From contig JXTB01000088.1 in NCBI GenBank assembly GCA_002914805.1, positions 617,131-681,130 of the forward strand: DNA of 64,000 bases, written 5' to 3'. This stretch comes from Parasponia andersonii. Taxonomy: Eukaryota; Streptophyta; Magnoliopsida; Rosales; Cannabaceae. Under the pieces are notes generated by a model that saw nothing but the letters and a program-made list of their open reading frames with translations, made no database searches and was not told the origin of the DNA. The translations under genes were made by a program, and so were the position numbers. Shown piece by piece: positions 38,401 through 50,333 of the stretch (positions are counted from its first letter, which is position 1; each line of letters starts with the position of its first letter).

Positions 38401-41400
38401 TTACACCGAGGCTTAGAGTTACTAGATTTGGAGTTAAAGGAAAGTTAGCTCCAAGATATATTGGGCCATTTATGATTACTGCAAGAATTGGGCCAATAGC
38501 GTATCGATTAGACTTACCACCACAGTTGGGCCATGTGCACAATGTCTTTCATGTTTCAATGCTGAGGAAATATGTTCTTGACCCATCTCATGTAATTCAA
38601 TACGTGGAGTAATCAAGGAGCTAGTTCATATACAACTCCAAATAGACCAACCCAACCACCTGGTTTCTAACAGCATCTGTTGCAGCAACAATAATTTCAG
38701 AAATAATAACATCCAGAGCAATCTAACTCTATTGAAGCTTTATTGAAGGAGTATATGGCAAAAAATGATACCATAATTTAGAATCTGTCAGCAATAATTC
38801 AAAGCTAAACAGCTTTACTCAGAAACATGGAGAATCAAATGGGGCCGTTAGCTAATGCCTTATATAGCAAGCCCCAAAGTTCTTTGCCAAGTGATACAGA
38901 AAATCCGAGCCGTGATGATGAAGAATATTGCAAAGCAATCTCATTAAGGAGTGGAAAAGCTTGAAGTAAAGCCCAAACAACAAAGAGAGCCCTCTTTAAT
39001 CTAAAGAGAAGGAAGATGGAGTGGAAAATATAACAAAGTAGGCTATTGAAAAAAAAAAAAGGAAATCTATTGCAGCATCACTACAGCAAACTAGTCAGAA
39101 AAGCAAAATGATAGACCACTGCCGCCTTTTCCTCAATGATTTCACCATAATAACAAGACAAGCAATTTGACAAATTTTTGTAGGTTTTGAAGTAGCTGCA
39201 TATCGACATACCACTTGTAGAAGCTTAGAACAGATGCCAAAATATGTCAAGTTCATAAAAGACATCCTTTCCAAGAAAAGAAGGTTATGAGAGTTTGAAA
39301 TAGTGGCATTTATGAAAGAGTGCAGCTCAATCTTGTAGAGCAAAATTCCTCCTAAACTTAGGGATCTTAGAAGTTTTACAATACCATACTCTACTAGTGA
39401 TACCTATTGTGGGAAAGCCTTGTGTGATCTTAGAGCAAGCATTAACTTAATGCCCATGTCAGTTTTCAGGCAGCTAGGAATTGGGGATGCAAGGCTAACT
39501 ATAGTTACTCTTCAGCTTGTAGATAGATCCTTTGCTCATCCTGAAGGAAAAATTGAAGATGTTTTAGTTCGGGTGGACAAGTTCATATTCTTGATGGATT
39601 TTTTATTATATTAGATTATAGGGTTGACAAGGAGGTACCTATAATCTTAGGTAGACCATTTCTCGCTACTGAAAAGATGTCGATAGATATGCAAAAAGGA
39701 TAGCTCACAATGCGAGTTAATGATGAATAGGTCACTTTCAATGTATTCAAGACTATGTGATTTCCTAATGAGATAGAAGACTGTTCAGCCATCAATGTAT
39801 TAGATTCACTTATGATTAATGAACTCCAAAAATCTTGCGACAACAACATGTTCTTGGTGTCCACAAAGGTCGATTATGAGGAAAAACTTAAAAAAGATGG
39901 CTATGTTCTATAGGTAGAGACAAAGCATTCACTTACTAGACCGGGAAAATAATTTGAATCTCTCGAATTATTAGAAAGGAGTTTCAAGCCTTCTAAACCA
40001 TGTATTGAATAACCCCCGATTTTAAAGTTAAAACCACTACCTTCTCACTTAAAGTATGTATATTGGGGTGACTTAAATAGGTTACCAGTGATTATTCCTT
40101 CAGCTTTGCATTCGGAGCAAGAGCAGTAAATTACTTGTAGTACTTAGAAAGTTCAAGAAAGTAATAGGGTGGATAATTACTGATATCAAGGGAATCAATC
40201 CTACAATCTGCATGCATAAGATTCTGCTGGAAGATTGCTTCAACAAATTTGTAGAGCAGTAATGAAAACTAAACCCAATCATGAAGGAAGTTATGAAGAA
40301 AGAGGTAATCAAATGGTTGGATGCAGGGATAATCTACCCTATTTTAGATAGTTCTTGGGTCGGCCCAATTCAGTGTGTGTCGAAAAAGGGAGGTGTAATA
40401 GTTGTGGCCAATGACGATAATGAGTTAATACCTACAAGAACAGTAACTGGTTGGAGGGTATGTATGGACTATAGGAAGCTCAATAAGACCACAAGTAAAT
40501 ATTATTTCCCACTACCATTCATTGACCAAATACTCGGCAGACTTGCCAGTAAAAAGTATTACTATTTCTTGGATAGATACTCAGGCTATAACCAGACTGC
40601 TATAGCACTAAAAGATCAGGAGAAAACCTTTACTTGCCCCTATAGAACCTTTGCCTTCAGGAGAATGTCATTGGACTCTGCAATGCTCCAGTAACTTTCC
40701 AGCAATGTATGATGTCTATTTTCACTAATATGGTAGAGAAGACTCTTGAAGTTTTTATGGATGATTTTTCCGTATTTGAGGAGTCATATGAAGATTGCTT
40801 GCTAAACTTAGAAAAAGTTTTGGAGCGGTGTGAAGAAACTAACCTCGTCTGCTATTTTATGGTGCAAGAAGACATTTTTTTAGGTCATAGAGTTTCCAAG
40901 CACGACATTGAAGTGGACAAGACAAAAATTGAGGTTATTGAGAAGCTACCACCACCAATATCAGTCAAGAGTATTATGAGTTTCTTGGGATATGCAGGTT
41001 TTATAGGAGATACATAAAGGATTTTTCAAATATTTCCAAACCACTATGTATTTTATTGGAGCAAAATAGACCCTTTGAGTTCAATGAAGAATGTATACAG
41101 GCCTTTTTGGAGCTAAAGAGATATTTGTATCTGCCCCAATTATAGTAGCCCCAGATTGGTCTTTACCCTTTGATCTAATATGTGATGCAAGTGATCATAC
41201 AGTTGGGTTGTGATGGGACAAGGAAAAGGGAAGATATTTCACTCCATTTACTATTGTAGCAGGACCTTATCAGATACTCAGTTAAACTACACCACTACCA
41301 AGAAGGAGCTCCTAGCTATTATCTTTGCTTTTAATATATTCAGAGTCTATCTGGGGGAAACAAAGGTCATTGTTTACACTGATCATTCAATAATCAAGTA

Positions 41401-43559
41401 TCTCATTGCAAAGAATGATGTCAAACTGAGGTTGATCAGATGGATATTGTTATTGCAAAAGTTTGATTTGGAGATAAGAGATAGGAAGGACACTGAAAAT
41501 TAAATTGCAGATCACTTATCAAGATTAGAAGCAGGAGATGAAAAAGAGATTAAAGAGCCTATCCGAGAGACATTCCTAGATGAACAACTTCTAGTTGTGC
41601 AACAAGTGGTTATTCCTTGGTTTGCAAACTTTGCTAATTACTTGGTTAGTGGATTACTCCCATCGGATATAAATAGCCAGCAGCAGAAGAAGTTACTTCA
41701 TGATGTGAAAGCTTATTATTAGGATCAGCTTTTCCTATATAAGCAATGTGCAGATCAGATTTTGACAAGGTGTGTCCCTAATAAGAAAATTCATAGTATC
41801 TTACACTATTGCCATTCATCTTCATATGGACATTTTGAAGGGTTTAGAACAGCTGCCAAGCTCTTACAATCGGGTTATTATTGGCTAACCATCTTAAAAA
41901 ATGCTCATAAATTTGTCAAGACTTATGATAGATGCCAAAGAGTTGGGAATATCTCACAAAAACATGAAATGCCCTTAAACAATATTTTAGAAGTGTATTT
42001 ATTTGTTGTGTGAGGCATATATTTCATGGGACTATTTCTTGCATCTTTTGGGAATCTTTATATCTTGGTAGTTATGGACTATGTTTCTAAATGTGTGGAA
42101 GGTTGGGCATCCCCCACAAATGATTCCAAGGTAGTGGTGAAGTTCTTGCACAAGAATATTGTCACATACTATGGCACTCTGAGAGCTATCATAAATGATG
42201 AAGGAACGCACTTTGGTAGCAAGTAGTTTGAGAATCTCTTGACTAAATATGGGGTGAAGCATGAGATTGCTATAGCATGCCATCCGTAGATAACTGGCCA
42301 AGCTAAATTTTCTTATAGAGAAATCAAAAGAATCTTGGAGAAGGTTGTAAATTCCACCCTGAAAGATTGGTCAACACGACTTGATGATGCTCTTTGGGCC
42401 TATAGGACAACCTTCAAAAAACCTTTGGGGATGTCACCATATAGGCTAGTCTTTGAGAAACCATATCACTTGCTGGTGGAGCTAGAGGACCGAGTATATT
42501 GGATGATGACAAAGCTTAACATAGACCTTTAAGCTGCTGGAGAAACACGGTTGCTACAGCTAAATGAGTAGGAGGAATTTCAGATGTTTGCTTACAAGAG
42601 TGCCAAGTTGATAAAGATAAAACAAAGAAGTGGCGTGATAGTAAGATCCAACAAAGGAGTTTTGAACTTGGGCAGCAAGTTTTGTTCTTTAACTTCCGAT
42701 TGAAGCTATTTCCTCATAAATTAAAGTCTAGGTGGTCAGGTCCATTCAAAATTGCCAAGGTCTATCCATATGTTACTGTTAATTTGCTGGAAGAAAATTC
42801 AAGGTGCCAATTCAAGGTCAATGGTCAGAGATTGAAGCTTATTAGGGAGCTGTATTTGATAGAGGAAATACCTCAATCACCCTACAAGATCCATGATTAA
42901 GTAAGAAGTCAGGTTGTCGATTCTAAACCAAGCGCTAAGTAGGAGGTAACCCACTACATATTCTTTACCTCCATCCCTTTTAACACTTTTCTTTTCTTAC
43001 ATTCTGTTATTGAACTTTTACATTTGCTTTTTTTAGTGTTGAATCTAAAAAAAAAAAAAGAAAAAGAGCAAAAAAAAAAAAAGAAAAAGAGAAAAAGAGA
43101 GAGTAAAGAGATCTAAAAACTAGATTTTTAATTTGTGGTTAATTCATATGCAAAGAAACATGTCTAAAAGTATAAAAAATTGAGAAAGAAGGAACTCAAG
43201 AAGGATTTTTGGTATTCTAGTGTAGAGAGGCAGATTCCTAGAAATGAAAATTGATGTAACAATTAAATTAATCTTAACAAATTACTAAAGTAATAATAAA
43301 CCCAATTCCAGAGAGAGAAAGAAAGAGAGAGAGAGAAAAAAAAACAAAGGCAGTAGTCGTGGGGTAGTAGTTTTCGCCATATGGGAGTCGAGGGTGGTGC
43401 CCATTGCAACTATCAACACACGATGCTCACTTAAAAATAAAAAGGTAGAAAGTAGGTACTCTTTTCCCCTTTTTCAACCCTAGCCCCACATAATCCGCTA
43501 CGATAGCAATCTCTATCTCACACACTTCTTCCTCCTCTTTGTCAGCATTACAAAAGTCT

Positions 43560-46257
43560 CATCTTTCGCTTATGTTTAGGGGAGAAAGTAGCTACTCGTC
43601 AATTTACGAAGCAAATAGGGAACCTCGCAAGGCTTCTTAAGTGGCCAAATTATTCTGACAAGGCCGAGACCAGGTTTGCAGAAAACATTCAAAATCGACT
43701 ATTGGGTGTTGAGAACGGGTTCATGCTGGACAATACTAACTCGATATGGCAGCCACCATTCATTACAGATGTCATCATTCAACATAACTAGTAGTTGTTT
43801 TGTGCTCATCTAAAGGACCCAATTGTGCCACTCGTCCGTAAGTTCTACACCAACTTGACTATCCCAGAGGAAGACACCATGTATGTTAGAGGTGTTCAAG
43901 ATCCTTAGAACGAGGAAGCCACCAATGCTATGGTAAAACAGTTTCCAAGGATTGTGTTTTACTATTATATTCCGTTTTAACTGGTAAGTCTATAAATGTG
44001 GATTGGATGATTCATAAGGAAAGTTATGCTTGTGCTACGAGAAAGTCAGGAGCTCTATTTTTCCTGTCTTTAATTACAAAGATGTGCCGGAATGCCCATG
44101 CTCCCTATTTGGTCAATGAAGAAAAGCAACATGATACGAGAGAAATTGATACCATAGCTGTGGCCCATATTGCCCAAGATAAACCAACCAATCCTACCCG
44201 TCGACCCCCATCTAGCAGACTTGTTGCAACATCCAGCAGTAGCACCAATGTATATATACTTCAGCAGCTAAGGTCATTAGAGCAACGGGTCAGCTAGCAA
44301 GAGGTACAACAGTTCCAACCGATGTCAATGCTATAACTGTCACGACCCAAAACATGGGCTAGTGGCAGAAGAGGAATTTCACAAATGTGGGAAATTTCTT
44401 GATTTATTTGAAAAGAGTCAAAAGTTCTAGTTTTTATAAAACAATCCATTTAAATAAAATAATTAGAATTTCATCCCGTGAACCACTCTCACAGTTCATA
44501 TACACCATTAAACATAGATTGAATAATTATTTAAAAATGCCAAATCAAATATAGTTCCAAGAAACATCATCATCCACAACGAAACTCAAATCCCAGAATG
44601 GCATACATAGGTTCACAGACAAAATAGAAAGTAGTAATCTTGGTTCAATGCTAATACAAAATCCAAACAATCCAAACACCAAGATGACAAGCTTCTAGCA
44701 TTACCAAGAGACGAACTGCAATCAAGATGACCTTTTACTCATCTTGATCACCGAGATCGCACTAGATACCACCTGAGGAAGAAGGTAGGGGGTGAGCATA
44801 AAATACCCAGTAGAAAAAACAATTACCCAGTCGAAACATTTTAGTGATGGAGAATTCCTGCATGGTTAGTTTAGTCCAAAACATACATATATATATATAA
44901 TCCAAACCAGAAATCCACATATATATAAAAACAGTGTAATCAAAACCATTCAATCCATATGCACATGACACAAATCAACCCATACCCATAAGCTCTCATC
45001 CTCTCATCTGTGGAAACTCAGGATGATGGCATTAAGTATGCCTAATAGCTTGCCTGATACCTAAGCCCATACCCAGAAAGGACACCTATGTGTCGCCTAC
45101 CAAATCTGGAGGGGCAACCGAATTGCCTACGTTTGCCAAATTGGGAGGTAATCAGAAGTAACAAAACTCCGGACAGGTTTACGGACTCTACACCGATGGT
45201 GGGACATATAGCGTCACTCTGTAAACCCACGATACTAACACGGTGCTCATGTATGATCCTATGACAGGTGCAATACAGAACTGAAGTGTGAAAATATCAT
45301 GCTCTAGTTTTTCGGTAAAATCAGCATACTAGGTTTTTATAGAAAAATGGGCAGCATAACGACCTTATTTTTAATATACCTAAAATAACCTGCACTCAGA
45401 AAATTCCCAGAGCAATACAATACGTATACATCATACAATCAATTCCCATCACAGATGTTCAAGAAAACCGAAAATCACATTTATTCTCATATGTTACAGA
45501 AAATAAGTTTTATTCAAAAATGATATAAAACAGGGGTAATTGAATCTCTACCTCGCTCGAATAGCAATACCACACTATTGAATCCTCAAGGTGTCGTTGA
45601 CGATTGCCCGGAGGGTCGGGAACCAATTCCAAGCCCTCGATCATCCTCTTGCGAAAAATCAACTCCTCAACGGAGCTTCAATTCCACAAACGGACCTCTT
45701 CACTGAATTCCTAACATTCAAAATAGATAGGTTAGACATATAACTTGTCCAACTCGGATCCGGGGCCACACCGAGCCAGTGGCATGCAAATCGAGGCAAA
45801 TCTCGACCGTCCGATCTCGATTTCCCTGCCGGTCACCAAACATAGGCAATATATATATCCAACTTCTCCATTTTCCGAGTACAATCCAAAAATGACAACA
45901 AAAACACAATCTAATGACCGGATCAAAAAGTTAAACTTAAACTCAAAATATCCAAAAATGGCAATTTTCAATCTGGGCAAAATAGGGATGAGATATATAT
46001 ATACCTTGATAATCTTTGGGACGAGATGAATCTAACGGGACCGGTTGGAGGTCGAATGATGGCCAGAATCATCGCCGGCAGCCAAAAATCTGAAACGGCG
46101 ACTTTGGAGATTTTTCGACATTGCAGGTGACCGGGGACGGATGGCGCGACTTCGACGTCACACGGGGAAGCTGCGTCGGTCGGTGGCGTGGGCAGACGAT
46201 AGCAGCGGTCTGGCTTCGGCGGCAGAGAGAGGTTCGAGAGAGAGAGATCGGGGGGAA

Positions 46258-46289
<32 letters not shown>

Positions 46290-46712
46290 AAGAAAGAAAA
46301 AAGACAGGGCACGTGGCCCTGTCTTATAAGGCTGTGCAATTTTTTAAAAAATTGCACATAAGTCTCCAAAATTTCAAATTTCTTTCAAATCAGTCCCCCA
46401 AAAATTATAATTTAGTCCTTTTGCACAAAACTTTTGTAAATTAATCCCCCCAATATTTATCTAGAAAATTAGTAAAATTTCCAAATTACCCTCCTAAAAT
46501 CCGGGTTTTTACAACAACAGTCTTACAAGCAGCAACAACAATACTAGACTTATGCAAAGGAAAGGGACAATGCCCTAAAAAAGTCTCTGCAAAAGAATTT
46601 CACCAAGCTCACTTATAACTTCCCTATATTTCTAGAAGAGATACTCCAAGGCTTGGACGATGAGGGTAGGGAAGAGTCTAATGAAGATGGTTCTAATAGG
46701 GTTGTTGAGTAG
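43560..46712 (+). pseudogene. Athila env-like third ORF region, interrupted
   Basis: After integrase and a purine-rich spacer, translated pieces match the plant-transposon-protein domain that Athila elements carry between pol and the 3' LTR. Examples are the block around RKFYTNLTIPEE and the block around GALFFLSLITKMCRNA. The region resumes after the inserted LTR (44338-46513) with a Gln-rich and acidic C-terminal part ending near 46712. In this lineage the ORF is called env-like by position. It is a broken fossil. Confidence 0.6.
44338..46513 (-). mobile_element. solo LTR, Tekay/Del-like, inside the Athila env-like region
   Basis: A 2176-bp block, on the minus strand from TGTAAAAACCCGG to GGGTCGTGACA. 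The start resembles that of the chromovirus LTR at 33075 and the end has the same type of ending, so it belongs to a related family. Flanking 5-mers ATAAC (44333-44337) and ACAAC (46514-46518) agree in four of five bases, fitting a decayed target duplication. No internal coding region is present. It holds a GA-rich tract at about 46230-46290 and a GC-rich part at 46030-46200. Confidence 0.8.
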
Positions 46713-47887
46713 TTGTGACAGGGACTTTTCATCTATTTATTTTTCTTTTTTAATCTATTTTCCAGTTTGAGTCGCAGTGGGGACACTGCTTGTTTTAAGT
46801 TTGGGGGAGCTTATTTACCTGGCTTTTTATCTGATTTTATTTCTTTTGTGTGCTTTATGGGTCAGTCAAATCATTTTGTATAGTTATTTATTAATTTTGG
46901 TTATATTTTGTTGCTCTAGTATGCTGCAGCATGGTGATCTTATGATGAAATTCTTACTGCATTAATATTTTTAGCTTATGAGATGAATTGCCATGAATTG
47001 AATATTGGGGATATTTATTTTAGCCTGCTTTTAGATATGAAATTTCCAATTTTTCTTTGCACTAGAGGTATGGGTTAGAAGACTTTTGGAAAGCTTAGGA
47101 AATTTTGAATCATTATGAGAGTTTAAGACTCTAGAACTGATTTTGTGAATCCCTTGAGGCAAAATTTAAGAGACCAAACATGGAAGACTTAATGTAGGCA
47201 GAATACATTAAAAGTCTAAGAGGAGCTTAAGTTTAAGGGAGTATTAAAAAAAAGTAGTGATATAAATAATAAATACTCCACTATTCTGGACTACCTAATA
47301 ACCAGCGATAACATAAGCTCTATGTGTACCTTTGTGTCAAATAGTAGTTTGGAATATGAGTATGCTACAACAACTCTAAAAGTGAATTTGCTAAGTAACC
47401 GGGTGCTTTTATCACCAATGTTGGCATTTGTATAAAAAGACATTGTGACATCTAAGTATTTGAAAAAAAAAAAAAAAGAAACAAAAGAAACAAATAATAT
47501 TAAATTTCCCAATTAAGCTCCGTGGTGAAAATCTGTGAAAGCCTTATAATCGTGTTAGGGATTTACAAAATTAGCTTATAGAACCAAAAATTAGGCCTAA
47601 TGATCGTGTTTTGATATGACTTAAGTGATTCATGGAATGCTAACCATAGTTTCCACACACACCCGTAAGGAAAAATCACATTTAGGAGTAAAGTTGTAAT
47701 GAATTGAACTATTATTTGAGGAGGGATCATTCTGATCATAGGCTGAAGATTGACGAATAGAACGGAAAACTAAGGAATGATTCTTTTGTCAATAAACTAG
47801 AGCTCTTTTGTGTCTTTGTGTCTTTTGTGTGTCTTTTTTTTTTTGTTTTGTCACTCAAGAATGAGTAATAATTTAAGTTTGGAGGTG

Positions 47888-49253
47888 TGATAATTCTATA
47901 AAAATAGAGTTATCTAGTGTATTTTTAGATAACTCTATAAAAATAGAGTTATCTGGTGTATTTTTAGTCTGAGAATGGTTGTTTTAAAGAAATAAAAAGT
48001 CTAGTCTAGGTGTCTTTTCCTTGCTTTATTTTAGTCATTTTTGTTTTTGGTATCTAAGGTCTAACTAGGTTAATATCTATTTTATTTTTCTTAATTTTTA
48101 GTAGAATTGCTGAATTCTTTACTTGAGTTTTGTAGAATCTTAAATGGCAGCCTCTTAGAGGAAAATCTGAACTTAAGTCAAGGCTGAAATCAACTTTGCT
48201 GCAGCAGTGTACCGAAGCAATACTGAGCAGCAAATCCTTTTCCAGTTGGCATCTTTTACGTACAGCCGGTTATGACAGCTAATATAAAATGCCCGCTAAG
48301 AGGAGCTAAAGCTAAAGTGGTCCTCACCTCTTCATTTGGTTGACACATGTGCTAGGGTACCTCACCCATTTAAATATAAAAAGATAAAGATATATTGTAA
48401 GAGAGAAGAGTGTGACAACTGAGCTAAGAGAGAAATACGGAAAGGAAAGAGAGAAAAGAAGATTAGTACAGAGAAGAAAGGATGAAGAATAATGGGTACT
48501 AGCAGTAGAGAGATCAATTCACCATCATCCAGCTAGAATTTTCCTTACTTCTTTCAATCTCCTTTGTATTTAGTTTCCTTTTCTTTTCTTGAATTTTTCT
48601 GTAATCAATAGAATATTTTGGGCCGCTGATTTTTGAGCCCCAAAACATGAGCTAAGTTTTCTTTAACTAGGATTATAATGAATCTAAGGTTATAATGTCA
48701 ACTTAAACGTTGTTTTGATGTTTATGGAAATTTCTTTTTGTTCATTCAAGTGAGCTTGATTGTTAATTCCTTTTATTGTTTGGCCACTAATATTTAGGAT
48801 AAATAAATTATGAATAATTCTGGAAAGGTTGACCTTAGTGGATCTAGTTTGAACGATACATGTTTCAAATATCTCTCTAGTAGATCTATGAATTAGTAAT
48901 GGTATAGGAATATATTGTTACCGTGCATGACCCATAAAAATTGATGCTATAAATAGTGTTTTGAGAACTAGTTCGTTATAGGAATATATTAAACCTGGTT
49001 TGAAGAACTCTAAACATAACAAATTTGAAAGATTATTATTGCATCCTGAATTTTCAGTTACTAGAACGATTTTGCCATAGCATTGCTGCAACATCTACAA
49101 CCAGATTTGCAACCGATGAAGATTCAGTAATCCTAGCTTAATACCACCATTGGTTTATAATCTCATAATTAGATCATGCTATTTTCTACTTAGTATTTAC
49201 ATTTCTGTTTGTTCGGCACGTTCACTTGCGTAGCCATTATAAAATCCACAGCA
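47888..49253 (+). repeat. right (3') LTR of the Athila-type element
   Basis: 1366 bp, starting TGATAATTCT after a purine-rich tract (AAGTTTGGAGGTG). Its first 80 bases contain a 40-bp unit twice. Each unit has the inverted pair ATAACTCTAT / ATAGAGTTAT, and the left LTR has only one such unit. The end is followed by the target duplication CTAAT. Confidence 0.9.
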
Positions 49254-50070
49254 CTAATTACCAATTCTATTACTGGTTACCAATTTATAATACAATTATT
49301 GGTTTGTTCAGTTACTAGTTTCAAGTTTTTTGGTTATAGATTACTAGTCACAATAATATGGTTACTAGTTTTTCTGGTTACTATTAACTAATTTGATTAC
49401 TAGTTTTTTTGCTTACCGTTAATAATTTAATTACTAATTACTCTAGTTACTATTACTAATTTAGTGAATGATTTCAAACTAATGGCTAGTAACGAAGATC
49501 AGTGACTAGTTACCAATAATTGTTTGTTGGTAACTAATAGCCACTAGTTACAAATTTCTAATATAGTTATTAGATTTTCCAATTATTGATTTCAAATTTC
49601 TCTGGTTACTGGTTATTAGCCACTAGTTTTTTCGGTTATCATTAACTAATTTGGTTGTTAGTATTTCTAGTTACTATTATCTAATTTGATTTTTAATTAC
49701 TCTAGTTACCACTACTAATTTGATTACTGATTTTAAACTAATGGCTTGGCTAGCTGCAAAGATCAATGACTAGTTTATAGTAACTGGTTACTAATAACTG
49801 TTGTTTACAAGTTTCTAATATAGTTATTAGTTTCTCCGATTACTGGTTTTAGGCTTCTCTGGATATAGGTTACCAATCACAACAATTTGGTTCTTTATTT
49901 TTCTAATTACTATTAACTAATTTGGTTTTTTTTTTTTTTTTTGTTAACCTTTACTAATTCACTTACTAATTACTCTAGCAATTACCACTACTAATTTAAT
50001 TATTGATTTCAAACTAATGGCTAGTTACAAATATTAGTTACTGACACTAGTTACCAGTTAAATATTAAAA
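49254..50070. repeat. tandem repeat, period about 260 bp, about three copies
   Basis: The marker AATTACTCTAG recurs near 49436, 49695 and 49968, each time followed by a TTACTACTAATTT-like stretch and then AAACTAATGGCTAG. Within each unit the shorter motif GGTTACTAGTTT is repeated many times, so the array is built on two scales. No coding potential was seen. The Athila element is inserted in it. Confidence 0.75.
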
Positions 50071-50333
50071 GTAGTTTAATCAATTACTAGCTAAAACATC
50101 ACACAATATGAGAAACAAACTAAGGTTTCCACTAAGAAGAAACCTCTTCTAACTATATTCATACAAGAATTGAAAATGAAAAAGCAAGTAATCCCACGAT
50201 ATCTCATTCTAAACTTTATTTTCTTTTTCTTTTTTTCCTTTTTTGTTTTCCATCGGATATAGAATAATTATCCTTCAAGGTTTAGTTATATCTACCAAAT
50301 TTTGTCTCTCATAATATTTTACCACTACAATTA

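Larger units (their letters stand above)
33075..38612 (+). mobile_element. chromovirus-type (Tekay/Del-like) Ty3/gypsy element nested in Athila gag
   Basis: Parts: LTR 33075-35407, primer-binding site TGGTATCAGAGCC (35415-35427, initiator tRNA-Met type), a gag piece (about 35555-36050), reverse transcriptase (about 36070-36800, core FIDD), RNase H (about 36825-37240), and integrase (about 37350-38340) with its C-terminal GPF/Y-like region (about 38388-38610). Only one LTR is visible. The sequence passes directly back into Athila gag at about 38612-38630. It is a broken fossil with many breaks. Because it lies inside Athila gag it is younger than the Athila insertion. Confidence 0.88.
27435..49253 (+). 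mobile_element. Athila-type Ty3/gypsy element, two LTRs, with nested insertions
   Basis: The outer element of a nest. Parts in order: LTR 27435-32653 (itself interrupted), primer-binding site at about 32657-32675 resembling TGGCGCCGTTGCCGGGG (matching plant tRNA-Asp in this lineage), gag (about 32780-33074 and 38620-39090), protease (about 39360-39720), reverse transcriptase (about 40281-41040, catalytic core FMDD), RNase H (about 41150-41510), integrase (about 41600-42900), an env-like region (about 43560-46710, interrupted), a purine-rich tract before 47888, and LTR 47888-49253. Both flanks carry the duplication CTAAT. Taking out the three later insertions leaves about 10.3 kb, a normal Athila size. 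The LTRs differ at roughly one base in ten over a hand-compared 140-base stretch, so the insertion is probably several million years old. It is badly broken, with many breaks. Confidence 0.9.

Noticed and set aside
43320-43345. GA-rich runs after Athila integrase as a regulatory site
   Set aside because: Simple low-complexity purine sequence in a dead element; no function can be supported.
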